From positions 16,836,001 through 16,900,000 of the forward strand of contig OZ038466.1 in the NCBI GenBank assembly GCA_964036295.1: DNA of 64,000 nucleotides, written 5' to 3'. A model generated the notes under the pieces. It had not been told where the DNA came from and did no database searches. It saw nothing but the letters and a program-made list of their open reading frames with translations. The stretch is from Plumapathes pennacea. Taxonomy: Eukaryota > Cnidaria > Anthozoa > Antipatharia > Myriopathidae. A program made the translations under genes and the position numbers. Below are positions 1-36,330 of the stretch, piece by piece (within the stretch, counting starts at the first letter, position 1; each line of letters opens with the position of its first letter).

Positions 1-797
1 ATAACTCCACGACAACCGTGGCCTATAAAGCTGCCGAAATTGACTGTTCGTACCCTAAATCTTGATTAAGGAAACCGTAAGAATAAATCGTGATTTAGAA
101 GAGGTGGCATTCGTGCTCTCTTGAATGTATCAAACATGACAGCTAACTTCCTAATCCGATTAGATAAAATGAAATAGAACACGTTCTGAAAGGGCAGCAT
201 CTGGACTTTGGAGTTGTAAAAACTATGGCCTTTGCAAACCCGGTCCCGGGGGGGGGGGGGGGGGGGTACTCCCATATATTTCCTATATAGGTATGTTCCG
301 CCCGATAGGGTATCATGGGTATCATTTTCAGGGTCTTCTCTCTTGAACAGGGTATCAAATTAGAGCACTTTGTCTTAGACAGGGTAGCAAAATTTCCATT
401 TTTGTGTCTTGAATAGGTTCAGGGTTTTATAGAGTCAGCGGAACACCCCTACCTAAGAACAGGAACAATGAAATATTTTTCCATAACAATAGCATTTCTT
501 TCCCAGAGGAATTGAATTCTATTGTTCCTGTCATCCATACAAATTAAAACATCCCAGATAAAAAAAAGTATTTTTTCATGACTTATTGCTATACTTGTGT
601 TACAGTAACAGGGGCGCAGTTGGCATATATGCATGAAAAACATATGGAAAGTGTGCAAAGTAATAAGATTACTGGTTTAATGTTAGTGTTGCTTTTTGAA
701 GCTATTTGCATATATGCAAATAGCTTCTATGTCGGCGGTTTGGACTAACAGCCGTTCGGCCCATCTCATTAGGTCAATAAAATGTTCCCCCTCTAAG
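1..797. other. Intergenic, no gene seen
   Basis: AT-rich sequence with the G19 run and a GGGTATCA-type degenerate repeat at about 300-400 (three spaced GGGTA blocks). No exon-like ORF could be supported. Confidence 0.6.
248..266 (+). repeat. G19 homopolymer
   Basis: Nineteen uninterrupted G after CCCGGTCCC. Prone to length error and able to form G-quadruplex-like structure. Confidence 0.9.
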
Positions 798-1185
798 GCC
801 TGTTTACATGGAAGGAGGGTGACCCTCCTGGGAGGGACACCCTCCTAGAAGGGTCAGAAGATAGCACCCCGTTACATGACAAGCGCTATCCCTAGGGCTA
901 TCTCGCCAACAGTCTGAAAGGTATCGCGCGGTCGCTAGATTTGAGATAGTAACCTGGCACCGCTAAAGATAGCCCTGCTGGGAGGGTAACCCTATCTCGA
1001 GCGTTTACATGACCAAAACTTGTCCCTGCTGGGAATGTTACCCTAGCAAGGAATAGGGTAACCCTCCTTCTAGGGTGACCCTACCTGTCATGTAAACGGA
1101 ACAAGGAATTTCAATAGAGAAGGGTGATCCTTCTAGGAGGGTGTCCCTCTTAGGAGGGTCACCCTCCCTCCATGTAAACAGAGCC
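798..1185. mobile_element. Foldback MITE
   Basis: Left end GGCCTGTTTACATGGAAGGA and right end CCATGTAAACAGAGCC are inverted, with GAGGGTGACCCTCC blocks mirrored inside. TAAG flanks both ends (794-797 and 1186-1189). 388 bp, no ORF. Confidence 0.75.
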
Positions 1186-1646
1186 TAAGTAGCAAAAACT
1201 ACTGATGGGGGAGGGGCATGAAGTGTTATCCATATAAAAGCCGCCGTGGTACAGGACAGGTCCTGTGAGAAATGTTGTCTTTTCCAGTAAAGGGTTTCCG
1301 TGCTAATGTTATAACTTGGCGACAGAATGTCAGAAGCTAAATTACCTCTCCAGGGAGGGGTTTTCTAAATATAATTGGCTCTCTCGCACGTGGAGAATCA
1401 AGGTTGCCGATTCTTTGGTTGTATTAATTGTTAATGGTTGTATTTGGTTGTATTAATTTTCTCCCCCTTCAGCCCCTGGCTGACATATCCCGTAGTATCT
1501 GGCAAACAGGCGACACAGATTCACATTTAGAGCGACATTTCTGGACACATTTGCGAATATACGGTCCGCTCACAAAAGAAGGAACACAGTTCTATGGCGT
1601 GTGACCATGACATATGTTTTGGCAAAGGTAAAAGCTTATTCCGAGT

Positions 1647-1867
1647 TAGCCTGCGTAGCTGGCGGTCTTATTCGATGCGGTTGAACGGTGTTCACGGGCG
1701 CCATTTTGTACTGATGGCAGAAGGGAGACTGAGGTCAAGTGACAAAATTACGGGGCGGGGGGTGGGGGGTGGGGCGGGGGAAAAGTCTCCCTTCTGCCAT
1801 CAGTACAAAATGGCGCCCGTGAACACCGTTCAACCGCATCGAATGAGACCGCCAGCTACGCAGGCTA
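1647..1867. mobile_element. Long-TIR foldback with 9-bp target duplication
   Basis: Two arms of about 80 bp (TAGCCTGCGTAGCTGGCGG...) are near-perfect inverted copies around a G-rich loop (1755-1783). ATTCCGAGT flanks both sides (1638-1646 and 1868-1876). Long TIR plus 9-bp duplication points to a Mutator-like (or, at 8 bp, hAT) non-autonomous element. Confidence 0.8.
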
Positions 1868-1876
1868 ATTCCGAGT

Positions 1877-2749
1877 TTTTTGCGTTCGCTGATATGTTTG
1901 TTGACACATGAACTATCATGCTCTATCATAGACGATCATCAACTAGCAAATAGCTTCACGTACGCTTTGTGGACCTATGTTTTATTGTTACCACCGTGCA
2001 CTTTCTTTGTTTTGCCTGTAGCAGCGCCTGGCTAATTGACCCCTTACTGTCCGCAAGTGTTTCACATCTTTCGTATCCTGGGTTTGGTTGTTCAAACTAT
2101 TATTTCAAAAGGCTTATCCTAGATTGGGTCTAAACTTTGCTGCTATCAGTAAGCCTGAGAACAATCTGTATAAACAAGCTCGCGGCTGAAGTTGGCCGAG
2201 TTTATTCCTGGACCCTGGGGCGCAGTGTTTGGCGGGCCCGGTTACCAAGTCGAAGCAAAAAAAAAAACACCATTTGTTGATTTTGTGTTATATTTTAACG
2301 GACGGGCTCTACGAAGTAAGTAGTACTATTGGTAAGCGTGATTGATTGGAGCTGGAGATGTGCTGGTGAAGGTATGTGGTATTTGATAACGATACGTTTT
2401 TCGAGCGGAGAATGGTTATGTACAGGTATCTGTACAGGCCAGCTTGGTTCAGCAGACCCGGGGTCAGCCTCAAAGTCCTGGCAACCTCAGAGTCATGGCT
2501 AAAACGCCATTCTTGCTCCTCAAAAGACTGAAAAGAATCCACCGATGTTCGATAAAATTGAATATTACAAGTATCACTAATTTGGGTATGATGAACTACT
2601 CGATTCAAGGTGGAAGAAGGCAATTACAATATTGCTCAATTCCTCCAGGAATGCGTTGTTTTCGCCTGGTTAATAATAAGTAACCAGCCAACACAACATG
2701 CTACAGTGAGAACTACAAACCAAGTCTTTACTCTGGAGGCCCAAGAAAG
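1877..2749. other. Intergenic, no gene seen
   Basis: Mixed-composition sequence with an A11 tract near 2258. Short ORFs in both strands look random. Confidence 0.5.
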
Positions 2750-3342
2750 TGAATGGACATAACACTGTACCCCCAGTCCATGGACTACCATATGGGCTAC
2801 CCAAATGGACTACCCCTAAAAATCATTTAGAAAGCGAAAAACAATATTGTTTGAAGCACGCTCAGCATTTATTTTACACATAATCTTTTGCTTTTGCTTG
2901 AGAAATAATTATTCAATAGGATTCGTTCTCTCTAATGCGCATTTTGAAGGTAGGCACTATATGTAATGCGCATATATAGTGTCCTATGCAGCATTGTATG
3001 CTGACCAGCAAACAAACTCGCATTACTCAAAGAACCAGAGTTATGGTGAAATTTGCAATGCTTACTCAGACGTCAGTAAGCCACATTCAAGCAATATAAT
3101 ACTCAAAACACAATGCTCACTTAAGGCGATTGCACGGTGAGTGCGCAATCTGAAATGCTGTCATTTTAAAATGGTGCCCAAGAGAGAATGGATAGCATTG
3201 AACAATTTCTCAAGCAAAAGCGAAGGTTTGTGTAAAATATTGAGTGTGCTTCGAACAGTTGTTTTTCACCTTCTAAATGATTTTCAGGGGTTTAGTCCAT
3301 ATGGTTGTCCATGGACTGGGGGTCAGTGTTATGCCCACTTCC
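2750..3342. mobile_element. Long-TIR element with 10-bp target duplication
   Basis: CATAACACTG and CCCCCAGTCCATGGAC near the left end recur inverted at the right end (GTCCATGGACTGGGGG, CAGTGTTATG), and inner blocks also mirror, giving arms of about 150 bp. CCCAAGAAAG flanks both sides (2740-2749 and 3343-3352). Mutator-like in architecture; no transposase. Confidence 0.75.
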
Positions 3343-3572
3343 CCCAAGAAAGCAGTGAGAGAGGAGACTGGTATAATGTAGGCCACCGTTTGAAGGTGAT
3401 GGTTGATCTGCTCAAAATTCAAACATTCATTGGTAATTATAGCCAAAACTGTCCAAAATCATTGAAAGCCATCAGATTTGTTAATTCACTATTATTCATA
3501 ACTTGACTTAATTATTAATGTGCTACATATGACCTAAATACAAAATAATGTTACTTAATCTACCAAATGAAG

Positions 3573-4341
3573 GAAACACTTCAACAGGCAATGTACGATA
3601 CGCAGAAGAATTTTATGAGGCAACAGATGTCATGTACAGAGTAAAGCATAAAGCGTCATTGTCATTGTCATTGTTTTACGGCTAAAGCTCACCGTAGCTT
3701 TGGTTTCTGTTTTCGCCCTGTCATTTTCCCAAAAGTATTTCGTGTCGCCACAGAAAGTTTCGTCGGGACTAAATATTTATGGGCGACAGAGATATTAGCA
3801 ATCCCCCAGCATCCCTCATTATACCCTATTCCTATTATTGTAATGATTATTGTACCCTATTCTGTAATAGGCATGGTAAATCTGGTTCACTAGTCTTAGA
3901 TCCTCTCTAACTTCGTGTCAATTATGTAACTCTGCCCGCCTCAATTAGCTTGTGCTATCAGCGGTGCAGTGTTTTCAGAAATGTATTCTGTAATGTAATA
4001 TGAAAAAAAAAAAGAAAAGGTATCCATCAAATATTTGTTTACGGCTATTCTCAAAGCTTCCGCGGTGAACGCGAGCCAAAATCGTTCCCGAAAATCCAGT
4101 TTATCCGTGCATATTCCACATAGCCAAATGGTGTTGAGTTTGGATGGGATGCAGTTAACTTTTGCACACAAGTAACGAGCAATTCACTGGCCACATCTCG
4201 AGTTGTTTAGCGAAGTCAATTACGTCATTGCTTAGCACGTGATAATATGAACCAATCACCGTGTGCTGATTCTTGACCGACAAAATGAAGAAAAAATAAA
4301 TAAATAAAAATTTGCGTTGGGCCCCAGGCCCCCGCGAGCAA
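3573..4341 (+). repeat. Dispersed repeat R1, copy 1
   Basis: From GAAACACTTCAACAGGCAAT to CCCCCGCGAGCAA. Matches 37699-38254 over its full length, apart from an extra block of about 190 bp (3825-4015) here. Ends shared exactly at GCGAGCAA. Confidence 0.75.
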
Positions 4342-5428
4342 CTATCGCGTGTCCATCAGTAAATCAAATTATTTTTCAGTAGTTTATTCTTATTGTTTGA
4401 AATGTTTTACTGTCATAAATTAATTCATGGATTTTATCGGGAACAGGTAAAATGCGAGTCAAGAAGTTGTAATTTGTGAGTTGCAAGCTGCAGTTGCAAG
4501 TTGCTACATGTAGTTGCAAGTTGCCAGTTCACCCAGAGCCCAGAGAACAATCTCCGACATGAAAGATGTTTCGACACAGTTATTTTCTGCAAATTTGTCC
4601 TGTACACAAATAATTGCGTTAAGCACTTTTCTACCATTTCTGTCCAAAATGCCATCGGAACCTTGGAAAGTGCGGATTCCGCGGGAGAGGTCTCCCACAT
4701 AATAAGGACGGGGATGCTCGTCGGGATTTTTCATTTTGACTCCTAAGGGGTACTAAAATGGCATGGCTCAAGCTTATTTTGATCCCTAAAAGGTACCAAT
4801 AAAAGCATACCAAGAATTTAAAGTTTCGATGTTCGAAGTTAACAGTACCACGTCACTTAAAAATGTCCGGGTTTGATGTTGAGCGCCCTAAGCGGTACCA
4901 AAACCCCACTATCAAAGATTTCAGAGCCCTTAGTATGGCAACGATGAAATACAAAAGTTTCTTTATTGACATGAAAATACCAATCAGTATAGTTTCTCTC
5001 ATGGGGCCTCTCGCAGGAGGACTGGATCAATCTCGTCTTGTCATTGGGTCTCTCGGTCAGTTGATTTGTATGTTTTCTAAATTACGAGAACATGAGCTAC
5101 AGACGTTGTATGTGAACACATTTAGTAAGAGTACAATAATGAGTGCAATTGTCATATCAGGCGGAGTTAACTTTACGTTCCAGTTTCAGAATTTGGGAGT
5201 TATGTATTTGTATTGTTCATTTTTCAGATCGCTTGAGAACAATTAACAATTTCAAGTTTGTTTTTGTTCACTCGCAACTATAGCAACTAGCACTTCGCAA
5301 CTCGCAACTTTTTGACTCGCATCCTTCGCAAACCCGATTTTATCAGACAATTGTTTGTGGAGACTGTTATCGTTCAATATTTGTGTAGTCAACATCCCCA
5401 ATTACGTTTCTTCCTGCCTGTTAATTAA
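4342..5428. other. Intergenic, low-copy-like
   Basis: Contains short TTGCAAGTTGC/GCAACT-rich patches near 4470-4530 and 5270-5310 and a 127-codon ORF at 4863-5246 (MSGFDVERPKRYQNPTIKDF) that I do not recognise and do not count as a gene. Confidence 0.4.
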
Positions 5429-5711
5429 GAAACATATAACTCGTCACCGTGTAATATAGCCTCATCTAAACACGCGGGAAGTTGGGAGAACACGAGAGTA
5501 GCGTAAGGAGTTTCCGGCGCTACTCTCGTGTTCTCCCACCTTCCCGCGTGTTTAGATGAGGTTATATTACACGAGAACACGTTATATATTTCTTTTATAA
5601 AATAATTAGTCAAGTAAAAAACATCGCGTATCGCGTCAGCGTGTAATATACTCTCATCTAACACGGTTATTTAGCCAATCAGGGCGCGCCTAGTATCATA
5701 GTTATTTTATA
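5429..5711. mobile_element. Foldback family F1, copy 1
   Basis: Inverted arms with AACACGCGGGAAG and CTTCCCGCGTGTTTAGATGA around a short spacer. Related copies at 55381-55686 and 61868-62164, and diverged ones near 26438-26560 and 51712-51960. Confidence 0.75.
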
Positions 5712-5782
5712 ATAGTTTTTATTACATAGTCACGATATAAGCCACGTTCTGATTTGTCGAAGAGCGTGCTCCATTTAATAAT

Positions 5783-6221
5783 TTTACCACAACACACTAG
5801 TTTCTCGCTCTCTGATTAGTCGATTTACCGTGGTAAATAAGAGTCCAGACAACGATGCTGACGCCAGCATGTCACGTTTTGCAGCGAAATACAACGAATT
5901 TCCTGTATATTTCTAAATGTTGTGGTAAAAACAAATTTCCACTGGTTTGCCGTGGTGTGGACTCTTATTTACCACGATTTACGTCATCACTCAAAATGTT
6001 ATTTTGACCATGTGATGACGTAAATCGTGGTAAATAAGAGTCCACACCACGGCAAACCAGTGGAAATTTGTTTTTTACCACAACATTTAGAAATATACAG
6101 GAAATTCGTTGTATTTCGCTGCAAAACGTGACATGCTGGCGTCAGCATCGTTGTCTGGACTCTTATTTACCACGGTAAATCGACCAATCAGAGAGCGAGA
6201 AGCTAGTGTGTTGTGGTAAAA
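5783..6221. mobile_element. Near-perfect 0.43 kb palindrome
   Basis: Arms of about 205 bp (ACCACAACACACTAG... mirrored at ...CTAGTGTGTTGTGGT) differ at a handful of positions and one 1-bp indel. The about 20-bp centre is itself TCAAAAT...ATTTTGA. No ORF. A very young or gene-converted foldback element. Confidence 0.8.
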
Positions 6222-6239
6222 AACTTTATTGTACACGCC

Positions 6240-6950
6240 CGGCCGTGCTCAATAATATGGCGTGAGCAAATGCCGCTTCCTTTCGACTTTTTCTAGCTTT
6301 CCTCGTTTAAAAATTAACAGGCGCTTTACAACTCAGAATAAAATAGCTTTATTTTCCCGAAGAAGTTTGTACTACATGGAGTCACACCGGCATCCAAATG
6401 AAATGATGTCTGAAAAATTCTGTATTTCAACGGTCGGCACAGAAAATTGTATAAATCAAAAGCTACCTATTTCTTGGCGGCTTAAGGCTCATGGAAGGTG
6501 AAATCCATCACAGCAAAGATAAATATCCAGCAAGCCTCCAACTGCTTTGAAATGAAACGGCGTTCATTCGTTCCGAAAGCCGCCATAATTGCAGTGTTTA
6601 CAGTACAATTTGCTGGCTGCTCGAACAGCAAACAAGTCCGCTCGGCAAACATTGTTATCTCTTTCGTAGATGGTCGGACTGTTCACAATGTTCGACTGAT
6701 CACTTTGCATTTCCAGACCCGCATTGTCTGCCTTTGTTCAAGGCGAATCTCAGTTGTTTTGAAGCGGCGACGTGAATTTCCTGGGTACATTTTAAATCTT
6801 CAACAACTCAGTGTACCGTTCAAAACATTTACATTGTCACCAATTCCAAAGACACCGTAGGCTGCTACTTACACCACGCCAGAATAACCGATCTCAGTGT
6901 TTTCGTCGATTAAACAACATATTTTCCATCGACTCTCATCGACTCTCATT
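6240..6950. other. Intergenic, ORFs not supported
   Basis: Holds overlapping ORFs of 79 and 120 codons (6262-6501, 6498-6860) without recognisable domains. Possibly part of an old repeat; left unannotated as genes. Confidence 0.4.
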
Positions 6951-7284
6951 GAGTTATGGATGCACTTGGGAAGTTTGGAGAGCACTAAAGAAGCTAGAGT
7001 CTTAAGCTGGTGTTACACTGGTCGATTTGCAACGACGATTTGCAACGCCGATTTGCTCCAAATTCGCGCAACGGTGTTGCAAGTTTATGAATCGCTTTCA
7101 AAAACTTGCAACGCGTTGCAGCACTGCAAACATCGCGAAAAATTGTTCGCAATGGAGTGTTACACCTGAACAATTTTTAGCGCAACATCGTATCGTTGCA
7201 AATCGTCATTGCAAATCGACCAGTGTAACACCACCTTTACGCTTCTCTCGTGCTCTCCAAACTTCCCGCGTGCATCCATAACTC
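6951..7284. mobile_element. Outer foldback element (host of a nested MITE)
   Basis: GAGTTATGGATGCAC..GGGAAGTTTGGAGAGCAC is mirrored by GTGCTCTCCAAACTTCCCGC and GTGCATCCATAACTC at 7249-7284. The two arms are separated by the inner element at 7004-7240. Confidence 0.75.
7004..7240. mobile_element. Inner nested MITE
   Basis: TIR GGTGTTACACTGGTCGATTT (7009 on) and its inverse ending at 7232, with internal TTGCAACG motifs. Inserted in the spacer of the outer foldback. Confidence 0.75.
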
Positions 7285-7435
7285 GATATACGCACGCTAA
7301 GCATGAACCAATTCTTAATTGCTAGTACAGCAAGAACTATAGTGTTGTTGCCTCAGGCAATACTGACACATTCTTTACGGCGTTCAACATATCCCATATC
7401 AACTTCACCTTCACATGTTCAATGTGCTCTTCAAT

Positions 7436-7582
7436 ACAGTAAAACCCACCCTGTAGTAGGCGGACAGTTGTCCAAGTCCCGAAAATGTACTCCTATAGTA
7501 AGATACTGTATTGTAAGATACTCTACAAACCTGTATTAAGCGGACACTTCACAATTCCCCAAGGGTGTCAGGTTTGACTGTA
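7436..7582. mobile_element. Pogo/Tc1-like MITE
   Basis: TACAGTAAAACCCACC at the left and GGTTTGACTGTA at the right are inverted with TA ends, typical of Tc1/mariner-class MITEs. TAGGCGGAC and TAAGCGGAC repeats inside. Confidence 0.55.
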
Positions 7583-7832
7583 GTTGAACAAGATCGTTTT
7601 TCTTCTTGCAAACAATATGAAGTCTTATCAACCCATTCAAACACTGTTCTGAGTTAGCTTACGCGTATTTTAGGTTTGTTTGTATAACATTATGTATGAA
7701 CGGAGTCATAATTACGCGAGCGATATTTTTAGACTTGTCAGGATATCGAGCCACGCTGGCTCCCAGGCTATCTGGAAGTCGATGTAGGGAGAAGAGCTTG
7801 GGAACTAGGACCTGATTCGTCACTTAAGCATT

Positions 7833-7840
7833 TATAAAAG
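7833..7840 (+). promoter_or_regulatory. TATA box of TRPA gene 1
   Basis: TATAAAAG lies 43 bp upstream of the exon 1 ATG, which would put transcription start near 7860-7870 and leave a very short 5' UTR. A consensus match at the right distance; no initiator was tested. Confidence 0.5.
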
Positions 7841-7882
7841 CCGAAGTAACTATATACACATCAATTTGCAAGTGCGTTTGCG

Positions 7883-33289
<25,407 letters not shown>

Positions 33290-33339
33290 CTCGCTCCATT
33301 TTCTGTTTGGCGTTATATGCCCCTATGATCGACTATACG

Positions 33340-33684
33340 GGGAGGCTCCGCCCGAAAGGAATCCCTTTTCAAACCTTTGGTATTTTAATTAAGAAAAAAT
33401 GTGTAGAAAAACGATTTTTTTTTTTTGGCATTTGAATGGGTCGGTAACAAAGTAAAATCGTATTGGCATTTCACAAAGGTTCTAAAATTAATCCCTTGAC
33501 TAAGAAGTTCACCAACGTCGCGTTTCCGAGCAAGTTGTGTGCGGTTTTTCTGGACGTTTTCCTATTCAAAGGCATAAAAGGGTAACATTTTAGTAGAAGT
33601 GTATGAGGTGGTCACCATTTGGACCCCAGAATGGTATTTGAAAGGGGAAGGGGTTGAAAGCCTGGGCAGAGCCTCCCCGTATGA
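33340..33684. mobile_element. MITE just after the gene 1 stop codon
   Basis: ATACGGGGAGGCTCCGCCCG at the left and GGCAGAGCCTCCCCGTAT at the right are inverted. It starts about 50 bp after the stop, so the 3' UTR probably runs into it. Confidence 0.65.
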
Positions 33685-34513
33685 AAAATCTTCAAAGGGT
33701 TATATGTAACAGAAATATACAGTTTCTCCTGTATTTATGCATATAGACCAGCTTCATGGTAGCGACACCTAGGAAGCACACGTTTATTTAAGGTTAACGT
33801 TGGTCAGTTGCATTGCCTTTCGGCCGCCTATTTTGATGTGTGCTTTTGCTCGATACTCTTGTCTCGCCGTTCAGTGAAAGGGTCCCATTATTTGCACATA
33901 AATACTTGACAACAGCGCATGTGCTTGCTTGCAAGCTAAATCGGAGAAAGCTTTTAAAAAGTTTAGTGTAGAACGTTAGTATCTTTATATCGTGGTTTTC
34001 AAGATCGACCATGAAACTTACTACAAAACAATTGGAAAACCAGTCCAGCTCTAAAGGGAACTAGATTGACTTCGTCGGCGTGGAGAAATACGTATAACTT
34101 GGATCGACTAAAGGTTGATGTGTGAAAGCTGGACGCCGTGAGAAAAATTGAAGCTAACGTTTCGAGCGCTAGCCCTTCGTCTGAGCAAAGTCGAGGTTGA
34201 GTGCGAGAGCTATATCTTTTAGTTGATACACCAGCGTTAATAGTCAGAATAATTTTAATTGTTGTGGCTTTCATGCAATGAGAGGAAACTAATTTTTAAA
34301 GCAAAGTTTCATTCTAATCAGTTAAATAATGAGGGAGATTAAATTACGAGAATAAGATAAAGCTGTAAAGTCACTGATTGTGCAAGAACGTCTGCCATTT
34401 TGCAATCAATGGCAGATATTATTGGGTAAGTTTATATAGCATGAGTGCATTAGTAAGTAACTTTATTACACGACTTCACATTTTCATTACGTACGTAAAG
34501 AAAATATGTCATT
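33685..34513. other. Intergenic after gene 1
   Basis: No gene seen. Contains the hammerhead-like motif at 34151-34186 and AT-rich sequence; no clear AATAAA just after the gene. Confidence 0.5.
34151..34186 (-). ncRNA. Hammerhead-ribozyme-like motif downstream of gene 1
   Basis: Minus strand reads GCTCAGACGAAGGGCTAGCG then CTCGAAACGTTAGCTT. GAAAC and stem II are intact; the CUGACGA box reads CAGACGA. Likely a Penelope-like terminus. Confidence 0.35.
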
Positions 34514-34689
34514 CTTCTTTTGGCTGAGGTTTAAGTTGAATAAATTAAATGTAAGGTGAAAAGCTTGTTGACATGTACTTGCGGTTTTGGTCAATTGTAT
34601 TCACTTTCGCATTGTTCTTCTTCCAGTTTTGCCGGGTTTGTTTTTATTCCTGGTGAAAATTAAGCGTAGCAAAACAAACAATCAAATTA

Positions 34690-36051
34690 TCCCCGAACGA
34701 AGTGAGGGAAATACTCACGACGCTAATGCAGTAGTATTATCGCCTTATCGGAGACTCCAAGCGGGTCGCCATCTCGAAATCTAATGTTTGTCTGTCAGTC
34801 TGTCGTGCGACCTCGTCCCCAGTTCCTATCGCGTCGCTGCAGAACCAGTAACAAAGGCCGGATCGATCACGTGTGGCCCTGTAGTTTTACTCGCAATAAG
34901 AGAAATTAGATTGAACGAAGCAACTACAGTATATCGTAGCTGTGTTCACGAAAATGGAAAACTTGAAAACCGGAAAACTTGAAACACAACAGTCTCGCGA
35001 AGCTCGTCTTCAAAAGAGGAGGAAACAGGCACGGGCAAGGCGAAATCGTGAAACGATAGTACAGCGCCAAATCCGTCAAGAGAAAAGACGACAAACATGT
35101 TATAACCGACAGCATCATGAACGGAAGCGTGCCGAAGAAACGGCTCCGCAAAGGGAACAGCGCTTGAAAGCAAATCGGGAGCTTCAGACGCCGTTTTGTG
35201 TTAAACTCAGATACTTATTTAGAAAGGACAAGCAACAAAGGTTAGTCAGTGGAAATCGAACAATCACCGTGACAAATATATTCTATCCCGTATAGCTTGT
35301 AACTCGATCACTTCAAGAATGTATTAAAATCTGTATGCTGATCATTTTCCCTCGAAGTATTGTTTTACTACGCTTCTGTCGCCAGTTTCGGCTACCGTAT
35401 TCGCTCAGAGCAATCAGAACTTGGAGTCTTGAATGATTTAGTCAGATGTCTTATTTTTCTGTAATCTGACACGCGGTGATTGCAGCGAGAATCGTTCACA
35501 AGCCCTTAGAAGTATTACTGGGTCTGAAGCCCGTGTATAATTTGAAGTAAACTGTTTAAGTTTTGCTTTGATTCTGGGAGAAATCTTGCTGTTTTGAGTG
35601 GGTTCACATACAAAACAATTCGAGCCTCTTAAATATGCATGCCTGAGTCTGGTGCAATGCAGTTCAGAGTAAGAAAAAATCGCACAGGAAGCCTATTTAA
35701 TTGTACTGCCTATTAATTCAAAATTGGAAAATCAGTGTTCCTTTTTTCCCGTACTACGACGGCCGACCAACTTCAAGAGTATTAAATTTTGAGAACGTGC
35801 TTGGCAGACTGTATAAATTAATTTGACGTGCCGGCCGTGGGAAATACGTACTTCGTCACGCAATCGATTCATCAACGCAAAAGTATAACACACCATTCTT
35901 TTTCTCCTTCCTTTGCGTGTAGCACTTGAGTTTGAAGAAAAGATTGAGTTAACATTTCGGTAAAACAAAGGCTACTCTTGTTGGGAGTTACCAAAGTAAA
36001 AGTCCCATCAATGGCAGAGTGAGGAGGTATCTGCGATTATCGTATTTCTAG
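34690..36051 (+). mobile_element. Non-autonomous Helitron, copy A
   Basis: 1362 bp starting TCCCCGAACGAAGTGAGGG and ending TATCGTATTTCTAG. The host base before is A and after is T, with no target duplication; 5' TC, 3' CTRR and A/T insertion are the Helitron hallmarks. Carries only the Arg-rich ORF. Inserted into a repeat whose uninterrupted relative lies at 22317-22622. Confidence 0.8.
34954..35295 (+). CDS. Helitron-borne Arg/Glu/Gln-rich ORF, copy A
   Basis: Sits inside Helitron copy A. Starts MENLKTGKLETQQSREARLQ and ends RKDKQQR|LVSG..FYPV. The start matches the conserved MNLKTRKLETERSREARLQ of the other copies; an upstream in-frame ATG lies at 34942. Strongly basic and predicted helical, with one copy of the APQREQRLKANRELQ repeat. 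Such charged arginine-rich segments resemble N-terminal leaders of Helitron Rep-helicase proteins, but no Rep or helicase domain is present. An AAAG|GTTAGT donor after KQQ suggests this was exon 1 of a longer protein. Function unknown. Confidence 0.5.
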   Translation: MENLKTGKLETQQSREARLQKRRKQARARRNRETIVQRQIRQEKRRQTCYNRQHHERKRAEETAPQREQRLKANRELQTPFCVKLRYLFRKDKQQRLVSGNRTITVTNIFYPV

Positions 36052-36081
36052 TAAAGTTATTTCGGCAAGCTGAAGTTGCTC

Positions 36082-36212
36082 TACCCTGGATTCCAGAGGT
36101 ATCTCACTCTCGGAAGCTCCGGTGCGGCAGCCCGCCGCCCGTGGTTTCGTCCCCAGCCCTACAAGGCCGCACCGGAACTTCCGAGAGCGAGATACCTCTG
36201 GAACCCAGGGTA
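36082..36212. mobile_element. Foldback MITE with 9-bp target duplication
   Basis: TACCCTGGATTCCAGAGGTA and TACCTCTGGAACCCAGGGTA are inverted; AAGTTGCTC flanks both sides (36073-36081, 36213-36221). Size and duplication suit a hAT- or Mutator-type MITE. Confidence 0.8.
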
Positions 36213-36330
36213 AAGTTGCTCCGGGCTGTCACGGGTTTTTGAACTTTGACCTACGCTTGTCAAACAACCGAGAATTTACCAAAACCTCGGTGATAATGGT
36301 TCTGAAATGTAACAGGTTGACTGGCAAATC

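Larger units (their letters stand above)
34514..36330 (+). repeat. Dispersed repeat R2, interrupted copy
   Basis: The same repeat, split by Helitron A and by the foldback at 36082-36212. Confidence 0.65.

Noticed and set aside
4863-5246. 127-codon ORF MSGFDVERPKRYQNPTIKDF...
   Set aside because: No domain recognised, single-exon, in repeat-rich intergenic sequence; insufficient support.
5783-6221. Replication origin or cruciform regulatory site
   Set aside because: Nothing supports a function; a foldback transposon explains the structure.
6498-6860. 120-codon ORF in the upstream region
   Set aside because: Overlaps another ORF in a different frame, lacks domains, flanked by foldback elements.
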